Below, piece after piece: positions 37,901 to 44,536 of a DNA stretch of 64,000 nt. This DNA comes from Cloeon dipterum (Eukaryota; Arthropoda; Insecta; Ephemeroptera; Baetidae). The notes beneath the pieces were generated by a model that saw nothing but the letters and a program-made list of their open reading frames with translations, ran no database searches and was not told the origin of the DNA. Position 1 is the stretch's first letter. Every line of letters starts with the position of its first letter. Location: assembly GCF_949628265.1 (NCBI RefSeq), contig NC_088786.1, positions 39,763,681-39,827,680 of the forward strand, given 5' to 3'. A program made the translations under genes and the position numbers.

Positions 37901-39136
37901 ATAAAGGTTAAAAAAGGGTGTTTTTTTGGCAGAGAAAATAAAAATTGGACGGATATATCGATTTTCACCCTTAGAATCACCTACTGAGGTCAGACAGGAC
38001 CATCAGATGAATTTAAAAATTGAACACTGGCGTTTGTGGCGTCAGGGTTGCCCTGGAGCGATCAAAATGAGTAAATTCCCATTTTTAGTCAATTTTACCA
38101 CCGCCTTATGGGCTTTGCATTGGTTCAATATGCCAGATCTGCGCACCGTTGGAACGGCCAAGTCGCGACCTTTCAGAATATGTGCAGTGTGACCCTTTGG
38201 AAGCCATCAGGGCGCTCAGAAACGACATTTGGACCACTTTTTAAAAGCTTCCGCGATGATTTCACAAAGAAAATTATTTTTTTATATGCGAAACATTTTT
38301 TAATGTTTTTTTAAATCTTATTTTTCATATTAAATTAAAATGAACAGTTATTTCTAAATTTAATTCAAATGAAAAAGCAAAAATTACCAAATTAATTTTT
38401 CTATTTATTAAAACGAATTTTAATTAAAAAAAAATCCTGCACGTACAGCTAGAAAGCCTCCCTTTCTTCCATCTTTTGGCCTTGTTAAAATCATCCCTTC
38501 ACCATGTCATAGGGGGTGGAAAGGAACGAGGTCGCGCTAATTAGGAGCGAAAGCCAAAAACGGCGGCGGCGACGACGCGCGTGTCTACGTGCGTTTCCCA
38601 CTTTCCTCCTCGGTTCCACACCCATGAGGCAGCGCATTAATTTTTCTCTCTTCTCTTTCGCGTTGCGTGCAGCAGTGCGCGCGCGGAAGGAATTTCTCGT
38701 AAAACTGCTTGGACGGTTCCCGCGGGACAGCCATAAATATAAAATGAAATTCCACCAGCCACGACAGCCGCAAATTGCAATGCAGAGTCGAAAATTAAAA
38801 AAAGAAATTAAAAATAGGGAATTTCATCCTCCATATGATGTGTTTTTTACATTTGCTAATATTCCAAATCTGACAGAGAGATTTAATTATCATTTTGAGT
38901 TGGTGCTCCCAGGAATAAAACTGCTGATTTTGTTGGTTTAATAAAATTCAGAAATCTAATTTAGAAAGGTTCTAAAAATCCCAATTTTACGGGAAACCAT
39001 ATTTCAGCCACTTTATTGAGTGAACAACACAGGGGATGAGGTGATAACATCAATTCTTGTGTGTTATTTCCCCGTGTTTATATGCATATAGCCACTTTAT
39101 TTTTGCGGCCTGTTCGAAAGTGGTTTTGCGGCAGCG

Positions 39137-39183
<47 letters not shown>

Positions 39184-42100
39184 AGGACAAATGGCGCAGC
39201 CTGTTTGTTGGCCGCGCTCCAATTCCGCATTATTCCCAATTTGGGGGTGGCACAATCAGAGCGGAAAAAGCAAATTCGCTCGATCGCCAGCACAGCCAAC
39301 GACTCGTGGCAAAGAATGAACGAAAATCCTGAATTTATACATAGAAAAAAGAACACTCGGTAAATCCTGTTTAAATTTGGAAATAAAATTGGTCATGACT
39401 TTAAATGAAACACTTTGTTTCTCAAATTAATCTGCTTCAGAACTGGGAAAAAAGAAAAAACTTGTTCCCAATACATGAACTGAACTCTTAAAATTAATAT
39501 GAAGCTAAAATTTACTTAAGTAGCCGTGTAAATATTTGAGTAAAGTGGCTGGCAATTTTACAACTGTCTCCTTACTTGAAATCCTGTTTTATTTCTCAAC
39601 AAAGAGTTTCCCTTTGAGCTTTCACACGTTGTTGCACAGATCTCGACGAGAGGAATCGAAATCTGAAAAGAAAATGTGGTCAACGGACATTTTTTGAAAT
39701 TTGAATTCTAAATAATTTCCAAGTGTCGCTCTGTATCGATTTGCAACAGTTTTGGGACTTATCGCTGTTGGTGGTGGCTTTAATATAAAATTCATGAGTG
39801 ATGCAACAATGGATGCATAAAATTGGCGTCAGTCTCGTTTCAGTGGTTTCACCTTGGTTTGATCTTTTAATCAAAGCTGCAGCTTGTTGTGCCTGCCGTC
39901 TCGGCCCGAAGGAGATCCGCCACGAAAGTGCAAACTCAAGGTTTTTCTCGCAGTATAAGCATATATAGCAGAGAGATGCGATCCCACGCTGCATCAGCTG
40001 ACAGCCAGCGAGGAAAAGAAAGACGATATATAGCGTTCATCCAGAGAACAGTAGCCCTGCAAGAAAAATGATGTCAGTGACGTGAAAATGACGAAAAATT
40101 TTGTATTTTCAAAAGGCTTTAAATTTTGATTTTGAACAATTAAAAACAAGTTTTGTTGGTTTTCCATTGAATTTTGAGCAAATTTGGAAAATTTCCTCAT
40201 CCCTTCAATGACGTCACTGAGACATCACTGTGATATCACTCACGTCACGATTGCACTCCCGAAGACACGAGGAATGAAAATGATGTCAAAATGATATCAT
40301 ATTGACATACCCACGGTGACCAAACGTTTTAATATTTTTCCATTCATATACCAAAGAAATCAATATAATATCTCTAAAATTTTCCAATTTTGGAAAAAAT
40401 TCAAAAAATTTAAAAAAAAATTTGTCATTTTTTCATACTTTTTTAAATTAGCAAATGGGGCCTACAATTCAGGTGTGCAGGGTCACGATTCGATGTGATG
40501 TCAAAGTGACGTCAAAGTGACGTCGAAGTGACGTCAAAGTGACGTCAAAGTGATATCAATATGATATCAATATGACATGCTCAGCGTGATGATTTTTTGA
40601 AATTCTAAGGATGCACGTGATATCAATGTGACATCAATGTGATGTCCCAAAAGAATTTGAAACAAAAAAATTATGAAATTAATTTATTAATTTAAATGTT
40701 AATGATCAGCAAAGATTTCATATTTTTTTGTTTCAAATTCTTTTGGGACATCACATTGATGTCACATTGATATCACGTGCATCCTTAGAATTTCAAAAAA
40801 TCATCACGCTGAGCATGTCATATTGATATCATATTGATATCACTTTGACGTCACTTTGACGTCACTTTGACGTCATTTGGACATCACATCGAATCGTGAC
40901 CCTGCACACCTGAATTGTAGGCCCCATATGCTATGAAATATAAAAAAGTATGACAATATGACCAACAAAAAATTTTGATTTTATTCAATTTTTTAAATTT
41001 TTCCAAAATTGGAAAATTTTAGAGATATTATATCTTTTGAATATCAACGGAAAAATATTAAAACGTTTGCAAACGTTTTAATATTTTTCCATGGTCACCG
41101 TGAGTATGTCATTTTGACATCATTTTCATTCCTCGTCTCTTCGGAAGTGCAATCGTGACGTGAGTGATATCACAGTGATGTCTCAGTGACGTCATTGGAA
41201 GGATGAGGAAATTTTCCAAATTTGCTCAAAATTCAATGGAAAACCAACAAAACTTGTTTTCAGTTGTTAAAATAAAAATCGTGACGTGAGTGATATCACA
41301 ATGATGTCACAGTGACGTCATTGAAGGAATGGGAAATTTTCCAAATTTGCTCAAAATTCAATGGAAAACCAACAAAACTTGTTTTCAGTTGTTAAAATAA
41401 AAATCGTGACGTGAGTGATATCACAGTGATGTCAAAGTGACGTCATTGAAGGAATGGGAAATTTTCCAAATTTGCTCAAAATTCAATGGAAAACCAACAA
41501 AACTTGTTTTTAGTTGTTCAAAATAAAAATTTAAAGCCTTTTGGAAATACAAAATTTTTCATCATTTTCACGTCACTGACATCATTTTTCTTGCACTTGA
41601 GTGCAATTGTGACGTGAGTGATATCAAAGTGATGTCACAGTGACGTCATTGCAGGGATGGAAAATTTAATGCTTGAATAAGGAAATCAGTAAATATTTTT
41701 ATTTTATAAAATGGAAAAAACTCCATGTTTTCGATTGGTTGGAAACGCAAATAATTTGCGATGGCTGGGAGATTAAGATTATTAAAATAAAAGTGACAAG
41801 CGTGACGGGGCTACTTTTTCCGCTTATGCTCATAACGGTGGAGATTCCTTACACTCAGAATTATATTGTATGCGATGTATGTGACAATAAAATATAATTC
41901 ATATGTGTGTTCTTCGTTCCTAATCAAAAAATTAATTGAATTTTCCAGGAAAAAATATAATTGTGATGTCATATTGATATCACCAGGGTGACGTCAAATT
42001 GACGTCACTAAATGTCCGTCACAATGGGATCATATTGATATCATTATGATATCACAACCAAAAAATTTTTCCCAGAAAATTATTTTTATTGCATTTTCAA

Positions 42101-44536
42101 AACTGACAGTTTTTGGATCCGTATTCCTCAAGTGACGTCAATATGACGTCATATTGACGTCACTCCAGGTTGGAGCTCGGAATACGGATCCAAAAACTGT
42201 CAGTTTTGAAAATGCTATTAAAATAATAGCATTTGGGGAAAATTTTTTGGTCGTGATATCATAATGATATCAATATGATCCAATTGTGACGGACATTAAG
42301 TGACGTCAATATGACGTCACCCGGGTGATATCATGTGACATCAATATGACGTCACAGTGATATTTTTTTTCTTGCAGGGAGATTGATTGCACACCGCACA
42401 CCGTGTTGATTGTCTCTCAAATTGCAATTTGCCAAGCGGTCAAGGCTCTCACTGATCAAACTCGTAGAAAAAGAATGGCGGCGAATTTTTTTCCATTAAT
42501 TAAAAAAAAATCGCGCAGACATGTCGTCTGGTAGAGTAAGGTGGGAAATTTAAATGTTTTTGTTGTTATTTTTATTTATGAACAGCTGATTAGCCTGGTA
42601 ATTGGCGAATCGACCGTTAGATGGCACATCAGGCTGATGGAAATGTAACAAAATGCGCGGGTATGAAATTATTAGGTCGGCACGCCTCTTTTTCGACGCT
42701 TCTGATTGGCCGCTGGACTGTCTCCTGATTAGCCTCCATTATTTCGACGCCATCTTGACTTTTTACCGGCGGCAACCAACACAGTTCGCAACCCAGGACC
42801 CCGGTGGGAATTACGACTGCGCAAAAGGTTTTAATTCGGTTCACGGATGCGCAGTAATGAGTTTCAGCCTCCCTGTGAGATGAAGAAGTGATCTGAACAT
42901 ACTGCGCATGCTTAAGATGCGCACAGGTTTACTGCGCAGCTTCAAAATGGGCGTAAATTCAAACAAATAATTTAAGCACCTTGAAAGCCTCCATTATTTC
43001 GACGCCATATTTTGATTTCTAACCGGCGGGAAGCAACACAGATTGCAATCTGGCCCCCGGTGATTTTACCGCAAACCAAAGTTTGCGTGCGCTTATTTAA
43101 TTTGACATTTAGCCAGAGAATTATGAGACACAAGTAGTTGAAACACCATCACGTTTCCCTCCCATATCTGATTTAACTCCGACCTTTTACCTCTTGACAA
43201 ATACCAAAGTTCAGCTCGGTATTTTGAAATAAACCAGGCATTTTCCCCATTTTATTTTATTTCCGACCAAAATAACAAAATGAAAACGCCTGCGAAACGA
43301 GCGAGTTCAGCAATTTGCACGACTCAGCTGCCATGCGGGTCTGCATACTCCTCAGATCTCATTTTTTTACCTTCAATGACGTCAATTAATTAAATTAAAT
43401 TATGAAAACAAAGCGTTATAATATTTTTACAAACTGACGTCGTTGGGCAAACTGAAGCAATTAGTCGTGTGTCTTTTCTGTGGTGTGTAATTATGTGCGC
43501 GGCGGCGACCTAGATTTCGCCACAGACGGACAGACAGACGCGAACTAAAAGGCTGGCGCAATTCGCCACTTCGCCAGATGCGCCGTGGAATTGAATCGTG
43601 GAGACTGATTAAAATTTTCCTCGTTTGTGTGTTGCAGGCAAATCGACGGATGGCGGCAAGGAGAGCCCTGAGAAGGAAAAGGACCCGCACGCCAAGCACA
43701 AGGGAGGCAAAAATCCGCCCATGACCAAGTCCTTGTCTGGACACTCGACAGGTAACACGATTAATTATGTCCAGGAGGATAAAAATCTTAATTTAGAATA
43801 CTGTGGAGTTGAAATTCATTCTTTTATTTTGAGAAATCGGCGAATTTACGTTCTTGCTGGTCACTTGGTCACGCCCACTTTTTCAATCAAAACAATAACA
43901 AAAATTCTTGGAAGCATCGAAATTGCGCTAAAATTGCGCATAGATCAACAAACATAATAATTTTCACTGCCGATTTCATTGTTGACTTATTCTTGCAACA
44001 AGGAAATTTAAGTTTGTTGAGAAATGCGCGATTTCAACCAAGAATTTTTGTTGTTGTCATGCGACTGTAAAAGTGGGCGTGACCAGCAACCAATCGGCGC
44101 GCTCGCTCACGTCACGTGACCGGTTTTTCTCGACTTCCCGCATGAGAGCTTGAAATTAAAGTAAATAAACTCGCCAAATTCACAAAATCTCTTCATTTTT
44201 TCGTTTTCGGTTTGGCCATAAAGTCAAAAATTAAAATCTCCAGCTTTCTTTTGCCCATCAAGAGCGCTTTGAGAGGCTTGACGGCTATTCACTTTGTTTT
44301 AATGTCGTTATCCATCTTTTATTTCAGTCACAAAATGTGATTTTACAGACGGTCACCACCACCATCACCACCACGGCGAGGGGCACCACCACCAGCACCA
44401 CTCCCCGGAGCCACAGCAGCAGCAGCAGAGCCATCACCACCACCACCACGAGCACCACAGCCACGGCAGCCAGCAGGAAAAGCAGCAGAACAACTCGGGC
44501 GGCAAGCAGCACCCTGAGCCGCACGCGGCCAAGTAA
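7978..44536 (+). CDS. Coil/His-rich gene, long isoform (unknown family)
   Basis: Exons 7978-7996, 13859-14046, 14602-14842, 25734-25820, 43638-43751 and 44328-44536 join in perfect phase to a 285-aa protein. Residues about 7-150 are Lys/Glu/Ala-rich with heptad- or 11-residue-like spacing (VTSKAGELLEKKKGEV, DKKLEEADKFLDAKREDV), as in LEA-like, apolipoprotein-like or synuclein-like amphipathic helices. There is no signal peptide or membrane segment. The C-terminal third is a charged linker followed by His runs of seven and six, a Gln run of five and more His pairs, a potential metal-binding, disordered tail. Other forms are a 150-aa protein ending at 15648 and a 143-aa protein from a second promoter. 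Poly(A) signal AATAAA at about 44760. I do not recognise the family; the helix assignment comes from composition only. Confidence 0.72.
8560..9060 (+). repeat. Tandem direct duplication of about 250 bp in intron 1
   Basis: Blocks such as ACGGAAAAATCTTTAA, GAATTCAAAAGCGTGACT, TTTATTTAAATCT, TTAATTAATG and TTTAAATTTAAGGCTTTGAC occur twice in order, at about 8566-8740 and 8816-9020. Confidence 0.75.
9705..10117. repeat. Family R2 hairpin, copy 1
   Basis: A foldback of about 410 bp. The left arm has GAAGCCGCCAACAGATGGCG and GACGTGCTGAAAACC; the right arm has their complements and ends GGGTTTATGCAACTGG. The centre is an A/T loop flanked by AGAATCGTGAAAAACTATTT and CAACGTTTCTACGGCGAATG. Paired ORFs on both strands are arm shadows. 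Confidence 0.9.
10850..11600 (+). repeat. Family R3 dispersed repeat, copy 2 (long)
   Basis: It contains GGTCGGGGTACCCTGA, GTCCAAGACCTATCCGATGA, GATCGGACGAACGGC, TTTTCCTATGGGTGC, and the distal block GGCATCGATTG ... GGCCCATAGGGCCCC followed by AATGTCACA. It is the most complete form seen, about 750 bases. Confidence 0.85.
11700..12010 (+). repeat. Family R11 repeat, copy 1
   Basis: It matches 14095-14420 in order: TTTTGTGCGAAAATGG, GCTCAATAGGAAAAAA, GGAAATTTAATCAGCTTTCT, CACCCCTTTCGAAA and AAAAGGGGGCGTAACCGG. Confidence 0.85.
12011..12720. other. Intron 1, non-repetitive stretch
   Basis: Sequence of mixed composition with a short GCTGCTGCT triplet run at about 12232-12250. No exon with matching phase was found. 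It could hold regulatory sequence. Confidence 0.35.
12725..13201 (+). repeat. Family R1 element, copy 3
   Basis: A nearly complete copy: AGCTGCGCAGTAAACTTGTG, AGCATGCGCAGTATGTTCAG, CACTGCGCATGCGTGAACC, CCGGTCAGAGGTC, AATATGGCGTCGAAATAATG, CCAATCAGAAGTGTC, and the right terminal CCGGACCCCGGTG. Confidence 0.9.
13859..14046 (+). CDS. Coding exon 2, amphipathic coil part 1
   Basis: A strong acceptor (CTGTTTTTTTTTGTCGTTGCAG) precedes it and the donor GACGAG|GTAAAT follows. The frame is 62 codons of Lys/Glu/Thr/Ala-rich sequence with strong third-position C/G bias, unlike the AT-rich introns around it. An antisense ORF over it is a shadow. Confidence 0.88.
14095..14420 (+). repeat. Family R11 repeat, copy 2 (intron 2)
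   Basis: It starts about 50 bases after exon 2 of the coil gene and is collinear with 11700-12010. Copies on both sides of exon 2 could allow recombination across that exon. Confidence 0.85.
14602..14842 (+). CDS. Coding exon 3, amphipathic coil part 2
   Basis: The acceptor AATTTCCAG and donor AAGT|GTGAGT bound 80 codons (ATGLVETTVNAGI ... GKAKGFLK) plus one base. Codon bias is clear. This donor serves two alternative 3' choices: exon 15644 (stop) or exon 25734 (long form). Confidence 0.88.
14890..15575 (+). repeat. Family R1 element, copy 4 (compound)
   Basis: Two left halves follow one another (TGCGCAGTATGCTTGTGC at about 14914 and TGCGCAGTAAACTTTTGC at about 15158), followed by one right half ending near CTATATCTGCGCGTCGCCCG. 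It lies between exon 3 and the alternative terminal exon, only about 50 bases after exon 3. Confidence 0.85.
15644..16165 (+). CDS. Alternative terminal exon (stop at 15646-15648) and 3' UTR
   Basis: The acceptor TTCTGCTTTCAG leads into TTTGAAGG. With the one base carried from exon 3 this reads Phe then TGA, ending a 150-aa isoform. The rest is 3' UTR, and clustered AATAAA signals at about 16142-16160 would end the transcript. Confidence 0.65.
16565..16990 (+). repeat. Family R3 repeat, copy 3
   Basis: Blocks GTGACAGACAAGGGTGAAAA, GTGCTGGAAAGTACTGAAAA, GATCTCAGGTCGGGGTACCC, ATGAGGGCTCGTGG and TTTTTCTATGGGCGTG are present. It lies directly upstream of copy 4 in the same orientation. Confidence 0.85.
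17040..17660 (+). repeat. Family R3 repeat, copy 4
   Basis: It begins CCTCAGGTTACGTGACCTGA and runs through the GGTCGGGGTACC core to GACCGGCAGTGGTC and a GGATTTTGATCGGATCGGC block also found in copies at 11.2 and 62.4 kb. Confidence 0.85.
17661..18720. other. Intron 3, with a GC-rich unique block at about 17860-18250
   Basis: A GC-rich, non-repetitive block (GGGTGTGGGTGGGCCGCCCA, ACGAGCCGCGCCGCCC) lies in otherwise AT-rich intron. Several frames are open by composition; no exon with proper phase and both splice sites was found. It may be an enhancer or unrecognised promoter. Confidence 0.35.
18725..19570 (-). repeat. Family R3 repeats, copies 5 and 6 (inverted relative to copies 3 and 4)
   Basis: Two head-to-tail minus-strand copies (AGACCACTGCCGGTCTGG; CAGGGTACCCCGACCTGAGA; TTTTCAGTACTTTCCAGCAC). 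Together with copies 3 and 4 they form a large inverted arrangement spanning 16.57-19.57 kb around the unique GC-rich block. Confidence 0.85.
19571..20375. other. Intron 3, no recognised feature
   Basis: A GC-richer patch at about 19685-19900 precedes AT-rich sequence. No exon or named repeat recognised. Confidence 0.35.
20380..20573. repeat. Family R6 hairpin, copy 1
   Basis: The arms are ACACCGTTGGAACAACCAAG ... GCTTTCAGAATATGTGCCGT and the complement ACGGCACATATTCTGAAAGC ... CGTTCTAACGGTGT. A half copy lies at 38145-38240. Confidence 0.85.
20800..21450 (+). repeat. Direct-repeat pair flanking a half R2 hairpin
   Basis: The blocks GACCTTTGACCTTGATCGAC ... GTGTCATTCGATTAGGCTTG ... CTCAATTTTAAAATTGGAGCC at 20810-20960 recur at 21300-21440. 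Between them (21055-21290) is an R2 copy missing most of its left arm. Confidence 0.75.
21780..21994 (+). promoter_or_regulatory. Promoter P2 (CpG-rich) of the short His-rich isoform
   Basis: A sharply GC/CpG-rich block inside the long intron (GAAGCGGCGGCCGCGGACGC, GGAGCCGCGGCGAGAGC, CCACGGCGCGGCCCTCC) lies directly upstream of a short coding exon with a strong donor. Two ATGs occur: 21990 (different frame) and 21995 (the frame that joins exon 25734). Confidence 0.6.
21995..22016 (+). CDS. Alternative first coding exon 1b, MPGGAKK
   Basis: ATGCCTGGAGGGGCCAAAAA continues to G|GTGAGT, a strong donor. It leaves phase 1, so it joins the exon at 25734 to read MPGGAKK-AVFPTMALHDHE. The joined isoform is 143 aa and lacks the coil domain. 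Confidence 0.65.
22017..23160. other. Intron after exon 1b, AT-rich, no feature seen
   Basis: AT-rich sequence with no coding potential and none of the recurring repeat families. Confidence 0.4.
23161..23596. repeat. Family R2 hairpin, copy 2
   Basis: A full hairpin from CCAGTTGCATAAACCC to TTTATGCAACTGG, with GCCGCCAACAGATGGCGCAA in the left arm and GCGCCATCTGTTGGCGGC in the right. Confidence 0.92.
23600..24530. other. Intron, GC-rich unique patch at about 23990-24230
   Basis: The patch includes GCTGCTGCTGCTGCG and CCCCCCGGCCGCAATT, GC-rich against the AT-rich background. No exon assigned. Confidence 0.3.
24535..25190 (+). repeat. Family R10 repeat, copy 1
   Basis: It shares with 31210-31780 the blocks AAATAGGGTG, ACAAACTTCCTAGGTCAAAG, AACGTGTTTTTT, GGGGGTGCGTTTTG and TGTTTTCCACCCTTAAAAAA. 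It carries the stacked half-sites AGGTCAAAGGTCAAGGTCA at 24629-24647. Confidence 0.85.
25734..25820 (+). CDS. Coding exon 4 (shared)
   Basis: The acceptor GTCCCCGCAG and donor AGAG|GTGCGT bound 28 codons in phase 1-1 (VFPTMALHDHEQIREAAAE then HRKHHHLVR). The high GC content stands out from AT-rich intron. It contains an internal ATG in good context (ACCATGGCC) that could itself start translation. Confidence 0.85.
25930..26440 (-). repeat. Family R1 element, copy 5
   Basis: A minus-oriented copy starting GACATGGCGTCTGCTCGAGC, with CAGCTGATTAGTCCGG, CTGATTGGCCGCTGGACTGT, CGCATGCGCAGTGATAAG and a second TCTGACCGGCGGGAACC block at the end. It starts about 110 bases after exon 4. Confidence 0.88.
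26441..27225. other. Intron 4, no recognised feature
   Basis: Non-repetitive sequence of moderate GC content. Two antisense ORFs here lack splice or codon-bias support. Confidence 0.35.
27226..27597. repeat. Family R5 hairpin, copy 1
   Basis: The termini are ATGTTCCAATCGATTCCTGA and its complement TCAGGAATCGATTGGAACAT. Internal arms include AAAACGTTTGAATCTTTTGA and AAAGATTCAAACGTTTTACG. Relatives lie in two introns of the LRR gene. Confidence 0.88.
27600..28375. other. Intron 4, GC-rich unique patch
   Basis: The patch at about 27830-28150 is GC-rich and non-repetitive. A mini-exon-like segment (28128-28155, CAG|GCAGACCAG ... AAAAG|GTACTG) was examined and rejected on phase. Confidence 0.3.
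28380..28750. repeat. Family R7 hairpin, copy 1
   Basis: The arms are GGTCACGTGATGCGGGCGAG ... GATTGGTTGCTGGTCACGCC and the complement GGGCGCGACCAGCAACCAAT ... CGCGTCACGTGACC. A second copy is at 43835-44190. Confidence 0.88.
28760..29750. other. Intron 4, AT-rich then GC-rich unique patch
   Basis: AT-rich to about 29230, then a GC-richer unique patch to about 29620. No splice-supported exon. Confidence 0.3.
29755..30215 (+). repeat. Family R1 element, copy 6
   Basis: A plus-oriented copy: GGCGTCGAAATAATGGAGAC, AAGCTGCGCAGTAAACTTGT, TACTGCGCATGCGTGAACC, CCAATCAGAAGCGTCG and GGGCTAATCAGCTGTTA. Confidence 0.9.
30810..31200. repeat. Family R2 hairpin, copy 3
   Basis: AAGCCGCCAACAGATGGCGC opens the left arm and ACGGTGGCGCCATCGGTTGG closes the right. 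The centre carries GTAGAAACGTCGGAAGAG and CACGATTCTACGGCG. Confidence 0.9.
31210..31780 (+). repeat. Family R10 repeat, copy 2
   Basis: Collinear with 24535-25190 and carrying the same AGGTCAAAGGTCAAGGTCA string at 31301-31319. It directly abuts R2 copy 3. Confidence 0.85.
31790..33110. other. Intron 4, unique sequence with GC-rich patches
   Basis: GC-rich patches at about 31990-32150 and 32680-33010, with ORFs on both strands open by composition. No exon with matching splice phases. Confidence 0.3.
33115..34035. repeat. Family R9 array of hairpin units, cluster 1
   Basis: Repeated units each carry AGAACCCGAGATTTGGAGTT and the complement AAACTCCAAATCTCGGGTTC around a short spacer, with CACATCTCAACCTACCCT and CACCCCTTTCAACCCC at the joints. 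About 2.5 units, the last one truncated. A second cluster is at 49590-50770. Confidence 0.88.
34040..35190. other. Intron 4, no recognised feature
   Basis: A 134-codon plus-strand ORF (34075-34479) and an overlapping antisense ORF have no splice or codon-bias support. A GC-richer patch lies at 34640-34930. Confidence 0.3.
35192..35616. repeat. Family R2 hairpin, copy 4
   Basis: A complete hairpin bounded by CCAGTTGCATAAACCCTAAG and CTAAGGGTTTATGCAACTGG. Confidence 0.92.
36235..36665 (-). repeat. Family R1 element, copy 7
   Basis: A minus-oriented copy: AACAGCTGATTAGGCCGG, CTGATTGGCCGCTGGACTGT, CACGCATGCGCAGTGATGAG, CATACTGCGCATGTTTAAGA. Confidence 0.9.
37180..37550 (+). promoter_or_regulatory. 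Candidate intronic promoter or enhancer with TATA, CRE and RFX-like sites
   Basis: A GC-rich island has TATATA at 37266, TGACGTCA at 37313-37320 and GTCGCCCAGGCAAC at 37325-37338, which resembles an RFX X-box. Spacing from TATA to a GC-rich downstream region is promoter-like. No first exon with a phase-1 donor joining exon 43638 was found, so an enhancer or a noncoding start is equally possible. Confidence 0.35.
37560..38140. other. Intron 4, AT-rich, no exon seen
   Basis: A block near 37655-37700 (GGGCCAAAAGATGCCTATTT) weakly resembles 13265-13320, suggesting another degraded repeat. Nothing else was recognised. Confidence 0.3.
38145..38240 (+). repeat. Family R6 half hairpin, copy 2
   Basis: CACCGTTGGAACGGCCAAGT, CTTTCAGAATATGTGCAGTG and ATCAGGGCGCTCAG match the left arm of 20380-20573; the right arm is absent. 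Confidence 0.7.
38250..39125. other. Intron 4, with a GC-rich unique patch at about 38510-38730
   Basis: AT-rich except for a GC-rich patch (GGCGGCGGCGACGACGCGCG). No splice-supported exon. Confidence 0.3.
39139..39181. repeat. (GA)n microsatellite
   Basis: A pure run of about 21 GA dinucleotides. ORFs across it encode only Arg-Glu or Ser-Leu repeats and are not genes. Confidence 0.95.
39470..39715 (+). repeat. Dispersed repeat, copy 2 (matches 1538-1790)
   Basis: Shares CCAATACATGAACTGAACTC, CTTACTTGAAATCCTG and GATCTCGACGAGAGGAATCG with the copy at 1.5 kb. Confidence 0.6.
40062..41280. repeat. Giant inverted repeat built of GACGTC/GATATC palindromes
   Basis: Two arms of about 600 bases are near-perfect complements around a centre at about 40690-40720. 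Each arm carries an 11-bp tandem array: seven units at 40497-40573 (GATGTCAAAGT, GACGTCAAAGT x3, GACGTCGAAGT, GATATCAATAT x2), mirrored at about 40810-40895. The arms also share CAATGACGTCACTGAGACAT and GGTGACCAAACGTTTTAATA. Confidence 0.9.
41155..41660 (+). repeat. Tandem units of about 125 bp with TGACGTCA sites
   Basis: GTGACGTGAGTGATATCAC starts at 41155, 41281 and 41406, each followed by a TGACGTCATTG block and AATTTTCCAAATTTGCTCAA. A fourth, partial unit at about 41610 follows an inverted stretch, so the region also folds back on 40062-40260. Confidence 0.88.
41955..42370. repeat. Second CRE-palindrome hairpin
   Basis: A central AGTGACGTCAATATGACGTC and GTCATATTGACGTCACT is flanked by inverted ACGGATCCAAAAACTGTCAG arms and outer TGATATCA/TGACGTCA copies. 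It is the same palindrome vocabulary as 40062-41280. Confidence 0.88.
42510..43065 (-). repeat. Family R1 element, copy 8
   Basis: A minus-oriented, near-full-length copy, from GCAGACATGTCGTCTGGTAG to TCTGGCCCCCGGTGATTTT, with both halves of the internal direct repeat (TCTAACCGGCGGGAAGC at the end). Confidence 0.9.
43070..43637. other. Intron before exon 5, no recognised feature
   Basis: Unique sequence with a short GC-rich patch (GCGCGGCGGCGACC). The antisense ORF over exon 5 and this intron is a shadow. Confidence 0.3.
43638..43751 (+). CDS. Coding exon 5, charged linker
   Basis: The acceptor GTGTTGCAG and donor ACAG|GTAACA bound 37 codons in phase 1-1 (KSTDGGKESPEKEKDPH ... PPMTKSLSGHST). 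Lys/Gly/Pro/Ser-rich, predicted to be disordered. Confidence 0.85.
43835..44190. repeat. Family R7 hairpin, copy 2
   Basis: Left arm TTGCTGGTCACTTGGTCACG; right arm GTGGGCGTGACCAGCAACCA ... CTCACGTCACGTGACCGG. It begins about 85 bases after exon 5. Confidence 0.85.
44328..44536 (+). CDS. Last coding exon, His/Gln-rich tail
   Basis: There are two in-frame acceptors, ATTTCAG (exon from 44328) and TTTACAG (exon from 44349), differing by seven residues (TKCDFT region). The exon encodes His runs of seven and six, a run of five Gln, SPEP, and GGKQHPEPHAAK before TAA at 44534-44536. CAC codons dominate. The tail could bind divalent metals; that is inferred from composition. The long antisense ORF here is a shadow. 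Confidence 0.85.

Noticed and set aside
38516..38941. 141-codon plus ORF in intron 4
   Set aside because: The first half is GC-rich by composition and the second is AT-rich intron-like sequence; no domain and no splice support.
39057..39363. ORFs of 91-100 codons across the GA microsatellite
   Set aside because: They are simple-repeat translations (Arg-Glu, Ser-Leu) with no other support.
40497..40573. CRISPR-like or tandem spacer array
   Set aside because: The units are 11 bp without spacers, in a eukaryotic intron; not CRISPR.
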